Positions 1 to 7,692 of a stretch of 20,609 bases of DNA are shown one piece after another; the stretch's first letter is position 1; every line of letters starts with the position of its first letter. The stretch comes from Anaerolineae bacterium (GTDB lineage: Bacteria > Chloroflexota > Anaerolineae > DRVO01): assembly GCA_012719195.1 (NCBI GenBank), contig JAAYAV010000492.1:1-20609 (forward strand), given 5' to 3'. Made by a program: the position numbers and the translations under genes. The notes under the pieces are model-generated. The model did not search any database, was not told where the DNA came from, and was given only the letters and a program-made list of their open reading frames with translations.

Positions 1-467
1 CGGCGCTCTTGCCGCCCCTCGCCATTCATGATGATCTCACCCAGATCAACCACGCGCAGGGTTCTCCGCTCGGTAAGGGCCGACACCGCCGACCGAGGGT
101 CGCGTAGGCCAAGCGTCCGCGCCAGGTCGCAACCAGTCCCGCGGGAGATGACGCCCACCTCCGGCCGGATCGTGGAGCTGTGATCGGGACAGAGGCCGTT
201 GATGACCTCGTTAACGGTGCCGTCCCCGCCCACGGCCACGACGAGGTCGTACCCCTGCGCTGCCGCGTCGGCCGCCAATTCGATGGCGTGACGAGGCCCT
301 TCAGTGATGGCCTCGGAGAACTGGAGCCCCTGTCCGGCCAGGTAGGAGCGCAGGTCGGGCCATTCGTGCCCCACCGCGCCGGCGGCAGCGGTCGGATTGA
401 CAATGATTCTGGTCTCCGGCTTCTGCATCAACTGACGCTCATGCTCCAATAGGGTATCGCGGTGCAT
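1..467 (-). CDS. Diacylglycerol/lipid kinase family protein (N-terminal part, cut by window edge)
   Basis: This is the N-terminal part of a DagK/NAD-kinase-fold lipid kinase. The family phosphorylates diacylglycerol, sphingoid bases or related lipids with ATP at the membrane. Translating the minus strand gives a first beta strand TRIIVNPTAAAG, the ATP-binding signature VVAVGGDGTVNEVINGL, and then GVISRGTGCDLARTLGL, which matches the GTGNDFAR-type motif of the family. About 155 residues are visible without a stop, and the frame stays open through position 3, so the C-terminal half lies outside the window. The start could be ATG at 467 or ATG at 428. The second sits nearer the first conserved strand, and neither has a good ribosome binding site. 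The gene lies about 25 bp after the degV-family stop and is probably the last gene of a cinA-like/degV/kinase operon. The lipid substrate cannot be told from this part. Confidence 0.88.
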   Translation of the reverse strand, partial: MHRDTLLEHERQLMQKPETRIIVNPTAAAGAVGHEWPDLRSYLAGQGLQFSEAITEGPRHAIELAADAAAQGYDLVVAVGGDGTVNEVINGLCPDHSSTIRPEVGVISRGTGCDLARTLGLRDPRSAVSALTERRTLRVVDLGEIIMNGEGRQER

Positions 468-492
468 CCGGCCGGGAGGCGCGGGCGAACCG

Positions 493-1347
493 TCAGGAGG
501 ACTCGGGCGCCTTCATGAGGCCGACACCTGCCAGAAGGCCCGGGCCGGAGTGGCTGGCGATGGCCGCGCCGGTCTCGAAGATGTCGATGCGGTCGAGGGC
601 CAGACCGGTCTCCCGCGCGATCTCCTGGGCGAACTGATGGGCCCGGTCCAGGCGGAAGGTATGGCCCACGGCGAAGGCCTCGAAGGGCGCTTTCTCGGCG
701 AAGTCGGACAGGATACGCTTGACGCCCCGTTCCCAGGTGCGGTTGAGGGCGCCCAATTTCATCTCCCCGTTGGTGAAGGTGATGATGGGCTTGATGTTCA
801 GTGCCCGCGCGGCGCGGTCCACCAGGGAGATGAAACCGTCCGCCCGACCGCCCCGGCGAACAAAGGAGAGGGTGTCGAGCACGAGGGCGATCTTCACTCG
901 GGACCGCACATCGGCCACTATCTTGAGGATCTGCTCCAGCGGAAGCCCCTTAGCAGCGGCGTCGGCGGCGGCGAGCACCTGCCAGGCCAGCCCATAGGAG
1001 ATGCTCTCCGAGTCGCAAACGGTGACCTGGCCCGGGAACTCGCGGGCTGCCGTCCAGGCGGAGCCATAGACGCTGCTATGCTTGCTGGTGAGGGTGAGGC
1101 ACAAGACATGATGCCCTTCCGACACCAGGCGCTGGAAGGCACTCATGAAGTACCCGAGCGAAGCGCCGGACGTGCTGGGGAACGCAGTCTCGGCGCGCCG
1201 CCAGAACTCCGGCTTGGGCAGCTCCACGTCCAAGAAGGTCTCTTCGCCGAACCGAACGATAAGGGGCACCACGGTTATCCCGTGCTGCTTGGCGACCTCT
1301 TCCGGCAGATCACAACTATTGTCGGTGACGATCCGAATCTCGCCCAT
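493..1347 (-). CDS. DegV family protein (fatty-acid-binding, FakB-like)
   Basis: A 284-residue DegV-family protein. Family members (FakB) bind a fatty acid and present it to a FakA-type kinase for phosphorylation. Visible features are the N-terminal strand and loop RIVTDNSCDLPEEV, the TSGASLGYFMSAFQRL segment matching the family TSxPSxxxF region, the CLTLTSKHSSVYGSA stretch matching the ligand-contacting SSxLSGTYxSA motif, the KPIITFTNGEMK strand, and VGHTFRLDRA near the C-terminus with the conserved His. The ATG at 1347 is chosen because the protein then begins exactly at the first family strand and has AAAGGGGG just upstream; a longer frame to 1578 would overlap the upstream cinA-like gene. 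Length is normal for the family. It sits 38 bp behind the cinA-like gene and 25 bp before the lipid kinase, so co-transcription is likely. No DhaK/FakA-like partner gene is visible here. Confidence 0.93.
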   Translation of the reverse strand: MGEIRIVTDNSCDLPEEVAKQHGITVVPLIVRFGEETFLDVELPKPEFWRRAETAFPSTSGASLGYFMSAFQRLVSEGHHVLCLTLTSKHSSVYGSAWTAAREFPGQVTVCDSESISYGLAWQVLAAADAAAKGLPLEQILKIVADVRSRVKIALVLDTLSFVRRGGRADGFISLVDRAARALNIKPIITFTNGEMKLGALNRTWERGVKRILSDFAEKAPFEAFAVGHTFRLDRAHQFAQEIARETGLALDRIDIFETGAAIASHSGPGLLAGVGLMKAPESS

Positions 1348-1385
1348 TGCCCCCTTTCGTCCTCGTCGGCGTGGGAGTATCCCTG

Positions 1386-2240
1386 CTAAGCTGTCGTGAC
1401 GGTCGCGGGCTCTTCGAGCCCACTGCCGCCCGCGTCCATGAGCCGCCAGCGCTTTCCGTGTGCCTCCACCATGTCGGTGAAGGTGCGCAAGGCCGTACGG
1501 GCCGCTTCTCTGGCGCCCTCGATGCTGACTCCGGTGGCGACTACGTCCACCGGCAAGTAGCCCTCGCCCGGCGTCCAAAGGGCCACGTAGGCCTTGAGGT
1601 AGGTCCCGCGCTGCTGTGTCGACACGTCATGAATGAGAGGCGCCACTTCGGACTCGTGCATCTCCACCGCCACGCGGATGGAGCAGGTGCGGCGAGAGGC
1701 ACGCGCGGCCAAGGCGGGCATGACGTGGGCATCGAAGCAGCCGGTCATCTCGCGCGGCGGGCCGGGGAGGACAAAGATGTCGGTGCTGTTGGAGCGCAGG
1801 TGTAGCTCCGGAGCCGACCCGACCGGATTGGCTCCCACAGCGGCGCCGGCGGGCACGGTGGCCATCTTCAGAGCGCCTGCGCTCAGGTGAGAGCGGTCCG
1901 GCAGGTTGCGGCGCTCCACGAAGCGATCGGCGGTGTCCTCGTCGACCTGCAGCGACAGGTTCATCAGGTGCGCGACGCAGGCCACGGTGAGGTCGTCCTC
2001 GGTGGGGCCCATGCCGCCGGTGATGATCAGGGCGTCGGGCGCGCGCTCCAGGGCCGACCCGAGCACGTCCAGGACATACCCCTCCTCGTCGGGCACGATG
2101 GTGATGCGGTTGATGAAGGCACCCAACTCCGCCACCCGGGAGGCGATCCAAGAGGAGTTGGTGTCCTGGATGCGACCCATGGCGATCTCAGTGCCCACGG
2201 CGACGATCTCGATCTGCAGCGGCCTATCGGCTTGTTCCAT
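1386..2240 (-). CDS. CinA N-terminal-domain protein (MoaB/MogA fold), no NMN deamidase domain
   Basis: A 284-residue protein with the molybdopterin-binding-like domain found at the N-terminus of CinA. The start EIVAVGTEIAMGRIQDTN matches the CinA opening (GxELLxGxxxDTN). TGGMGPTEDDLT at residues 74-85 is the family signature. ATVPAGAAVGANPVGSAPE and FVLPGPPREM follow in the right order. Full CinA is about 410 residues with a C-terminal PncC (NMN amidohydrolase) domain; that domain is absent, and residues after about 190 form only a small extra alpha/beta segment. In full CinA this domain has been linked to ADP-ribose hydrolysis in pyridine nucleotide recycling; whether this short form does the same is unknown. 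The ATG at 2240 has GAAGGA about 6 bp upstream. A gap of 126 bp separates it from the upstream hydrolase-like gene, so it may start its own transcript. Confidence 0.9.
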   Translation of the reverse strand: MEQADRPLQIEIVAVGTEIAMGRIQDTNSSWIASRVAELGAFINRITIVPDEEGYVLDVLGSALERAPDALIITGGMGPTEDDLTVACVAHLMNLSLQVDEDTADRFVERRNLPDRSHLSAGALKMATVPAGAAVGANPVGSAPELHLRSNSTDIFVLPGPPREMTGCFDAHVMPALAARASRRTCSIRVAVEMHESEVAPLIHDVSTQQRGTYLKAYVALWTPGEGYLPVDVVATGVSIEGAREAARTALRTFTDMVEAHGKRWRLMDAGGSGLEEPATVTTA

Positions 2241-2366
2241 GCATTCCTTCTGCGGCTGTGGCTCGCGGTCTCGCAGGGAGACAAGCTCGATTCCGCGGCT
2301 CTGACCTTATCTTCGCCCCTTACGGGAGCCTCTGCAACCCGCGGAGACGCTCCAGATAGCCTCTAT

Positions 2367-3359
2367 CTACTGCGGCTCCACTTCTCCGGGGAAGATGGCG
2401 GCTGCTCCGTGGTCCTTGCCCTGCAGCCAGTTGCGCAACAGCGCGTTGAAGGCCTTGGAGTCCTCGACCTGCGGCCACTCCCGGGTACGGTCAAAGGCGC
2501 GGTAGCGTGCCTCGGGTAGATACCTCTTGAAACCCCGGATCCCCGCAATGGGTGCGTGTTGTGCCTGCTGACCCCAGGCGATCATGGTGGGCTGCTGCAG
2601 CGACCCCAGGTCTCCGGCGATGTTCAGGTTCAGCCGGCCGGACCAGTACGACAGCGGCGCCCACTTGGCCCCGGGCTGGTGCGAAGTGACCCATGCGCGG
2701 TCCACCAAGCTCTCGGTGACTTCTCCGGGCTCGAAGAAGATGCGGTTCTCCAGTTCCCAGCGCAGTGCCGACCGGCAGGTGGCGAGGTTGAAGGCGAAGT
2801 CGCCCACGATGGGAAGCTTGAAGAGCAGGCCGAGGGCAGTGTGCCAGCAGGAGGGCTTGTCGGCCAACTGGTCGACGCCGGTGGGGTTGATGAGCACAAG
2901 GCGAGAGACCTTCTCCGGCTGCCGCCGGGCCAGGCGAACGGCGAAGGCCGCCCCGGGGCCGCTGGCCACGATGATGGCCGGCTGCCTGATGACGTCCTCG
3001 AGGAAGTCGGCCAGGAGCTGCTGGTAGACACCGGCTGTCTGCTCCACCGGCGGGCGGTTGCTTTGCCCGTACCCCAGCCAGTCCAGTGCCGTGACGCGAT
3101 AGTCGGCTGCCAGGTCGTCGTAGACGGGCCGCATCTCGTGGGGTCCGCTTAGGTGATGGAAGCCATGCAGCAGGACCATGGGCTCGCCTTCGCCCTTGGT
3201 ATGGTAGTAGACGACGCCGTCGCGCCAGACGTAGCCGCCGGGTTCGCCGTCAACGGAACCGGGGAGGGGGCGATAGGCCTCGCCGATGCGCCGGTTCACC
3301 AGCGCCATGCCCCCCAAGGCAGCGCCGCCCAGAAGCAGAAGCTTGCCGATGTTTTTCAT
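2367..3359 (-). CDS. Alpha/beta-hydrolase-fold protein, probable membrane-anchored pseudo-enzyme
   Basis: A 330-residue protein with an N-terminal hydrophobic helix (about residues 5-21, GKLLLLGGAALGGMALV), likely a membrane anchor or uncleaved signal, followed by an alpha/beta-hydrolase fold. The oxyanion strand and loop MVLLHGFHHL (61-70), ALDWLGYGQSNRP (91-103) and LVLINPTG (154-161) are typical. At the nucleophile elbow the sequence is VASGPGAAFAVRLA (131-144); aligned by eye to GxSxG, Gly134 stands at the serine position. The acid-loop equivalent reads WGQQAQHAP, with Ala266 where Asp is usual, and the segment that normally carries the catalytic His reads FDRTREWPQVED, with Glu294 in its place. 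The ATG at 3359 has a strong GGAGG upstream. All catalytic positions thus seem changed, suggesting a binding or scaffolding role. Ser133 could act as a shifted nucleophile, so loss of activity is inference. Confidence 0.85.
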   Translation of the reverse strand: MKNIGKLLLLGGAALGGMALVNRRIGEAYRPLPGSVDGEPGGYVWRDGVVYYHTKGEGEPMVLLHGFHHLSGPHEMRPVYDDLAADYRVTALDWLGYGQSNRPPVEQTAGVYQQLLADFLEDVIRQPAIIVASGPGAAFAVRLARRQPEKVSRLVLINPTGVDQLADKPSCWHTALGLLFKLPIVGDFAFNLATCRSALRWELENRIFFEPGEVTESLVDRAWVTSHQPGAKWAPLSYWSGRLNLNIAGDLGSLQQPTMIAWGQQAQHAPIAGIRGFKRYLPEARYRAFDRTREWPQVEDSKAFNALLRNWLQGKDHGAAAIFPGEVEPQ

Positions 3360-3401
3360 ACCGTGGTTCCTCCAACCAGGTAGACCTGCCGCCGCCCGGC
3401 G

Positions 3402-4541
3402 CTAGAGCCAGCCGGTGAGCTCGGCGAGCAGGCGCGTGTACTCCACGAAGTTAGGCCATGATATATCGGGTGGCACCCCGTGGTCACAACTGGGGATGAA
3501 GCCGCCCGCCTCCAGCAGCGGCGGCACTACCCGCAACACCTCGGAGCGCATCTCCTCGCCACCGGCGGCCAGAGCCCGCTTGTCTATGCCCCCATTGTAG
3601 GCCATTGCCTGCCCAAAGCGATGCCGGTAATCGACGATGTCGTTACCCGCCGCCACCTCAATGGGAGAGCAGCAATTGACGCCCGCCTCGATCCATATGG
3701 GGATGAGCTCGCCGATGAAGCCGTCCGAATCCACTTCGACGATGGGGCAGCCGCTGGCCTTGATGGCGGGCACCCAGCGCTCATACGAGGGAACGAGGAA
3801 GCGGCGCACCATGGCAGGCGAGATCATGCTGTGCTCTTTGTAGGCCATGTCCTCGGAGAAGAGGACGCGGTCGACTTCTACGCGCTCCAGCAGCGGTTGG
3901 AGCGTCTCCATCACGAAGTCGGTCCAGAACTGGACCAGGTACTCGATGAAGTCGGGGTCCTCGGCCATGAAAAGGCAGAGGTTCTCGAACCCGAGCCATT
4001 CGCGCAGTTGCCAGAAGGGCCCGTTGATGCCGACGGTGACAGGATAGTCGCGCCGGCGCAGGGCGCGGGCGCGCGCTTCGAAGTCCTCCGGGAAGCGCCC
4101 CGGAGCGTGAGAGTCGAAGCGCCAGCGCATGCGCTCCTCGAAGTCCTGCCGGCTCTGGACGGGGAAGCGGTGCCACTTGCGCGTGACGAAGTCTATGGCG
4201 TTGCGTATGTAGGTGTAGTCGAACTCGTCGGAGATCTCGGTCACGGCACCCATCCAGTCCTGGACGATGTAGTGACCGTCGCGATGCTCGAGCACCTTCT
4301 CCTCGAAGGTGGGGATCATGCGGAAGGAGACGCCCGGATCCACGCGCAAAGTTGCCGGGGGCGCTTCCAGGCCGAGCAGACTGAGCAGATAGGCGAACCA
4401 CTGGCCGGGTCCGTACTCGGACGGCAGCCCCTGCTCGTGCCAGGCGGCCAGGGTGGAGCGCCGAGGGCCGCCCGGACTCAGGGGCACCTTGTCGGGCCGG
4501 CCGAACAGCAGTGCCCGGCGAAAGCGTTCTCTCTCCGTCAA
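3402..4541 (-). CDS. Uroporphyrinogen decarboxylase-family (URO-D fold) protein, not haem pathway HemE
   Basis: A 379-residue protein of the URO-D/corrinoid methyltransferase superfamily. It starts with TERERFRRALLFGRPDKVPL, the usual opening of HemE-like environmental paralogues, and ends with NGGIDKRAL and FIPSCDHGVPPDISWPNFVEY, the C-terminal barrel motifs of the family. GVNCCSPIEVAAGNDIVDYRHRFG also matches the superfamily. The HemE N-terminal RQAGR-type substrate motif is absent, so it is not expected to make coproporphyrinogen. Members of this group are often methyltransferases or of unknown function in sugar and aromatic loci. Start choice: TTG at 4541 has AGGAG 8 bp upstream and falls at the family start; the frame is open to 4847 but that extension is low-complexity and lies antisense-in-register over the dehydrogenase. 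It lies 31 bp after the dehydrogenase stop, so the two are almost surely one operon. Substrate unknown. Confidence 0.88.
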   Translation of the reverse strand: MTERERFRRALLFGRPDKVPLSPGGPRRSTLAAWHEQGLPSEYGPGQWFAYLLSLLGLEAPPATLRVDPGVSFRMIPTFEEKVLEHRDGHYIVQDWMGAVTEISDEFDYTYIRNAIDFVTRKWHRFPVQSRQDFEERMRWRFDSHAPGRFPEDFEARARALRRRDYPVTVGINGPFWQLREWLGFENLCLFMAEDPDFIEYLVQFWTDFVMETLQPLLERVEVDRVLFSEDMAYKEHSMISPAMVRRFLVPSYERWVPAIKASGCPIVEVDSDGFIGELIPIWIEAGVNCCSPIEVAAGNDIVDYRHRFGQAMAYNGGIDKRALAAGGEEMRSEVLRVVPPLLEAGGFIPSCDHGVPPDISWPNFVEYTRLLAELTGWL

Positions 4542-4572
4542 CGCTGCTACTCCTGTGGGCAAGGGTGGCGGT

Positions 4573-5634
4573 TCACGGCGCGCTCGACTCGGCGATGGCC
4601 AGGGTGATGCGCCCGGCGTAGCGCTTCTCCAGCAGGTCGAAGGCCTGGTGCACCTCTTCCACGGGAAGCACCAGGTCCACCAAGGCAAGGGGATCAAACA
4701 GGCCGATCCGCATCCAGCCCAGGGCGAGGTCGTGGACGCGGGCCTCGCCGGGGTTGATGAAGTGGAGGGAGACGTTGCGCGGGGCAGCGGACCAGTCCAG
4801 GTCGGTGCGGCGGCTGGGAGGGATGCCGTACTGACCCAGGCGACCACCGTCGGCGAGGAGGACGATGCCCTGCTGTAGGACGGCGTTGTCGCCCACCGCG
4901 TCCACGACGTGGGTGCAGAGGCGGTCGGCGGTGGCGGCGCGCACTTCGGCGAGGAGGTCCTGTGCCGCGGTGTTCACCGTCGCGTCGGCTCCCTGATCAT
5001 GGGCCTGCTGCAGGGGCCAATCGCGCCGGCCGACGGCGACGACGGTGGCGGCGCCGAGCAGCTTGCAGGCGCGCATGAGGCAGATGCCCACGCCGCCCGT
5101 GCCGATGACGGCAACGCGCGACCCAACACCGACCCCGAAGTCCTGGGCCCAGGAGAGGGTCTCCTTGAAGGTGATGAACATGCCGGCGCCGACGGGGTCA
5201 AAGTCGGGCGGGACGATCTGCTGGCTGAGGGCGTAGCGGGGGAGGCGGGGCTCCTCGCTCCGGGAGGTGTCCTCGGTGATGGCGCGGGCATCGGCCACCA
5301 GTCCCCACTCGGCCATGCCGCCGAAAGAGCCGGAGAAGCCACCGAGGGTCTCCCCGTAGCGGACGGCGCCCGGCCGCAGGACCTGATCGCCTTCTCTGAG
5401 GTAGCGCACCTTGGGCCCCACCGCCGTGATCCGGCCGATGGACTCGTGGCCGAGGATGGTGGGCAGGGGCTGCATGCGCGGGAAGTGCTCCGGCCCGGCG
5501 ATGATGTGGCGGTCGGTGCCGGTGCAGATGCCGCAGTGGCTAATGCGGACCAGGGCCTCGTAGTCGCCCGGGGTCGGCTCGGGGACGTCCTCGAGGCCGA
5601 AGTCGTTGGGGCCGCGGACCACCACGGCGCGCAT
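4573..5634 (-). CDS. Zinc-type medium-chain alcohol/polyol dehydrogenase (MDR family)
   Basis: A 353-residue dehydrogenase of the threonine/sorbitol dehydrogenase-like MDR group, expected to oxidise an alcohol or polyol with NAD(P)+. The catalytic-zinc region ISHCGICTGTDRH (Cys34, Cys37) and GHES (His63-Glu64) are present, and VAVIGTGGVGICLM (174-187) is the Rossmann nucleotide-binding loop. The four-cysteine structural zinc lobe seen in many relatives is missing: between residues 84 and 112 there is a Gly/Ser-rich loop (GETLGGFSGSFGGMAEW) with no cysteine. The ATG at 5634 has AAGGAGGA directly upstream and matches the family start; a longer frame to 5694 adds a proline-rich stretch unlike the family. 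It is the first gene of the minus-strand pair with the URO-D-fold gene and is divergent from ABC cassette 1, which suggests a role in metabolism of the imported compound. The exact substrate cannot be assigned. Confidence 0.9.
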   Translation of the reverse strand: MRAVVVRGPNDFGLEDVPEPTPGDYEALVRISHCGICTGTDRHIIAGPEHFPRMQPLPTILGHESIGRITAVGPKVRYLREGDQVLRPGAVRYGETLGGFSGSFGGMAEWGLVADARAITEDTSRSEEPRLPRYALSQQIVPPDFDPVGAGMFITFKETLSWAQDFGVGVGSRVAVIGTGGVGICLMRACKLLGAATVVAVGRRDWPLQQAHDQGADATVNTAAQDLLAEVRAATADRLCTHVVDAVGDNAVLQQGIVLLADGGRLGQYGIPPSRRTDLDWSAAPRNVSLHFINPGEARVHDLALGWMRIGLFDPLALVDLVLPVEEVHQAFDLLEKRYAGRITLAIAESSAP

Positions 5635-5747
5635 GGGTCCTCCTTGCCCGTTGGGGGCGGGAGGGATGATAGCACCGCTGGGCGGTGGGCTCAACGACGG
5701 CGGGGGGCTGATTCAGCGCGCGCCTATCTTACTAGTGAGTCCATCCA

Positions 5748-5776
5748 TTGACGCGGGCCAGGGCATCGGCTATCCT
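5748..5776 (+). promoter_or_regulatory. Candidate sigma-70-type promoter for the cassette 1 leader
   Basis: TTGACG at 5748-5753 and TATCCT at 5771-5776 are separated by exactly 17 bp, a good match to the vegetative promoter consensus. It points toward ABC cassette 1, whose first codon is at 6249. A transcript starting near 5783 would have a leader of roughly 465 nt. The promoter lies between the divergent dehydrogenase (start 5634) and the binding-protein gene. A second weaker -10-like hexamer, GATACT at 6161-6166, lies closer to the gene but has no convincing -35. Confidence 0.5.
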
Positions 5777-6248
5777 ACAGGTACTGTGGTCGCTTAACGC
5801 TCAGGGATGTACGGGACGCCCTTACGGGCGCCCTGGATGGGGATTCGTCAGGTGCACGGTGAGGGTGCCGTGCCCAGCAAGCGGAGGAACTGGTTACCAT
5901 GGCAGAGCTGCCGGGGACCCACACCGCGGACGTACGCTCATCCGACCCCGGAACAACAGCGTCGACGGGGCGCTACCCCGGCTCCCCAAAGCGCGAGGAG
6001 GGACCGCGTCGGCTGTCGGCGCGCGCTCCTGTCCACCTAGCCTGCCCTCGCATCCTGCCGCCACCGTCGTCTTGGCGCCTTTCTCAAGAACGCTCCGCAG
6101 TTGCTCGCGTCCCCGCCCATCTGTTCTGGCCTGTCCCGATTCCGTTCGGTGCTGATTCACGATACTGACCCTGGCTGGGCATCAAACCTTGCCATCTACC
6201 GACGGATATCCGCCGCTCATAGCGAACCACCTGTGAGGAGGGTAACTG
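5777..6248 (+). other. Long 5' leader/intergenic region of cassette 1 with possible structured RNA
   Basis: No convincing gene is present between the promoter and the binding-protein start. The proximal part can fold: TCGCTT (5790-5795) can pair with AAGCGG (5879-5884), enclosing a hairpin at 5813-5834 (9-bp stem with one mismatch, TTAC loop) and a second at 5854-5873 (GCACGG/CCGTGC). Together these could form a three-way junction. GGAGG (5883-5887) follows directly and overlaps the closing stem, with an ATG at 5899 opening an 89-codon frame that looks non-coding. A further CGGGG/CCCCG hairpin lies near 5964-5980. The rest (about 6000-6235) shows nothing recognisable. The functional ribosome binding site, GAGGAGGG, ends 6 bp before the ATG at 6249. 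I cannot match this to a named riboswitch class. Confidence 0.35.
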
Positions 6249-7682
6249 ATGGGTCGGTCGATCACTCGTAGGCAGGTACTGATCGGGTCGGCTGTCGCTG
6301 CTGGCGGTACGCTTCTCGCCGCCTGCGCTCCGGCACCGACGACAGAAGTGGCTGAGGTCGCTGAGGTCGCTGAGGCAACTGAGGTGGTAGAGGAGAAGGC
6401 GGTGCCGGCCGAGGCCGCGGACCGCCTCGTTCTTGAGTTCTGGTGGGGTTGGAGCGGCATGACAGGAATGGAAGCCATGGAACGCGTGACCGAAGCGTTC
6501 AATGCGGATAATCCAGACCTGTTCGTCCTCTCCACAGTGGCTTCGCCAAGCATGGACGAGAAGCTGCTGCCGGCAGTGGCGGCCGGCAACCCGCCCGATG
6601 TAGCCGTCGGCAACATCGCCTACTCCGAGTACTGTGCCCGGGCCAGCCTGACGGCTCTCGACGACTACTTCGAAGCCAGCACAATCGTCACCAAGGGTGA
6701 CGCGGATATCATCTCCTCCCTGTGGACGGACGCTACTTGGCAGGGCAAGATCTACGGTCTGGCGGCCTGTGAGGTCGGTCCGCGCATCGGTCTGTGCGCC
6801 AACGTCGACCTTCTCGAGGAAGCCGGGCTGGACCCCGAGAACCTTCCCACCACCTGGGATGAGATGTACGACTGGCACGCGACGCTCACCAAGCTCGATG
6901 ACGCAGGGAACGTCGAGGTCTTGGGCCTCGACCCGCTGGACGCCATGGGAGGCAGACGACCCACATCGGACACGTCGTTCTACTGGGGCGATGCGTACGC
7001 GTTCGAGTATTGGGACAGCGACGCGCTCGCCTACCACTGGGACGACGACGCCTGGGTCGCCGCCCTGTACACCATCAAGAAGTACTACGACCTGGTGGGC
7101 GTCGAGAAGATCGAGGGATACCGCAGCAGCTACGGTACCTGGACGCAGAGTCCGACGGCTAGTTTCCCCGCCGGCGTGCAGGCCCTGGTGCTGAACGGCT
7201 ACTGGACGCCGGGCGAGCTAGTCCACTCCGCGCCGGACACCCGCTTCGTCTTCACTTGGGCCCTGAACTCCGGCGAGAGAAGCGGCGTCAAGTTCCAGAA
7301 CGTAGGCGGGCACCCGGCCACCATACCGAGAGGGGCTGCCAACCCCGCTCAGGCGTTCAGGCTGATCGAGTTTCTCACAACGCCCGCCGCCATGGACATC
7401 ATCGTGCAGACCACCGGCTGGCTTGGGCCGCGCCTGTCATGGCTGGAGACGGTTGACGCCAGCGCCTACCCCGGATTGGAGTTCTTCCTCAACTCGGTCG
7501 TCGAAGCGGACGAACTCAAGCCTTGCCCGCTGGATCCCATCTGCAACTTCGTGGGGCAGCAGATCTCCATGGCTTGGGATGCAGTCAACTACGACGAGAA
7601 GACGCCCGAAGAGGCTGCCGCCGACATGCAGGTGATCTGCACGGAAGAGCTGCATAGCCAGTTCCCCGAGCTGTTTGCCTAG
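6249..7682 (+). CDS. Carbohydrate ABC transporter substrate-binding lipoprotein (cassette 1)
   Basis: A 477-residue family 1 extracellular solute-binding protein, the ligand-capturing part of a CUT1-type sugar importer. The N-terminus carries a twin-arginine-like motif (SITRRQVLIG) followed by a hydrophobic segment and a lipobox LLAAC with Cys26, so it is probably exported folded and lipid-anchored on the outer face. A short acidic linker (VAEVAEVAEATEVVEE) follows, encoded by a 9-bp tandem repeat. The mature part begins LVLEFWWGWSGM, typical of the class, with FNADNPDL, VAAGNPPDVAVGN and GYWTPGEL segments. It has many aromatic residues, as expected for sugar stacking, and several cysteines (for example near 140, 165 and 425-430) that might form disulfides. 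GAGGAGGG precedes the ATG. It is the first gene of the cassette, separated from the permeases by a strong hairpin. The sugar is unknown. Confidence 0.93.
   Translation: MGRSITRRQVLIGSAVAAGGTLLAACAPAPTTEVAEVAEVAEATEVVEEKAVPAEAADRLVLEFWWGWSGMTGMEAMERVTEAFNADNPDLFVLSTVASPSMDEKLLPAVAAGNPPDVAVGNIAYSEYCARASLTALDDYFEASTIVTKGDADIISSLWTDATWQGKIYGLAACEVGPRIGLCANVDLLEEAGLDPENLPTTWDEMYDWHATLTKLDDAGNVEVLGLDPLDAMGGRRPTSDTSFYWGDAYAFEYWDSDALAYHWDDDAWVAALYTIKKYYDLVGVEKIEGYRSSYGTWTQSPTASFPAGVQALVLNGYWTPGELVHSAPDTRFVFTWALNSGERSGVKFQNVGGHPATIPRGAANPAQAFRLIEFLTTPAAMDIIVQTTGWLGPRLSWLETVDASAYPGLEFFLNSVVEADELKPCPLDPICNFVGQQISMAWDAVNYDEKTPEEAAADMQVICTEELHSQFPELFA
6351..6386 (+). repeat. 9-bp in-frame tandem repeat encoding the lipoprotein linker
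   Basis: The unit GCTGAGGTC occurs at 6351-6359 and 6360-6368, followed by two imperfect copies (GCTGAGGCA and ACTGAGGTG) to 6386. It encodes repeated Ala-Glu-Val in the linker just after the lipid-anchoring cysteine. Such linkers tolerate length changes, so copy number could vary between strains. Confidence 0.8.
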
Positions 7683-7692
7683 GCACCGATCG

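Noticed and set aside
550..1389. 279-codon plus-strand frame opposite the degV-family gene.
   Set aside because: It is the antisense shadow of a clear family gene and has no motif of its own.
493..1578. Longer start for the DegV-family gene (ATG at 1578).
   Set aside because: The added 77 residues are Arg/Gly-rich, overlap the cinA-like gene, and lie before a family-matching ATG with its own ribosome binding site at 1347.
3402..4847. Longer start for the URO-D-fold gene (to 4847).
   Set aside because: The extra 102 residues lie inside the dehydrogenase gene in another frame. The TTG at 4541 has AGGAG and begins at the family start.
5777..5980. Named riboswitch (for example the c-di-AMP ydaO type, suggested by short GGAGGAAC and GGGGACCCA stretches).
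   Set aside because: The other conserved segments of that class are not found in the right order; only unnamed secondary structure can be supported.
5899..6168. 89-codon open frame in the cassette 1 leader with GGAGG 11 bp upstream.
   Set aside because: The translation is Pro/Arg/Ser-rich without hydrophobic pattern or recognisable motif. The spacing is long, and the GGAGG can be part of an RNA stem. Kept only as part of the leader.
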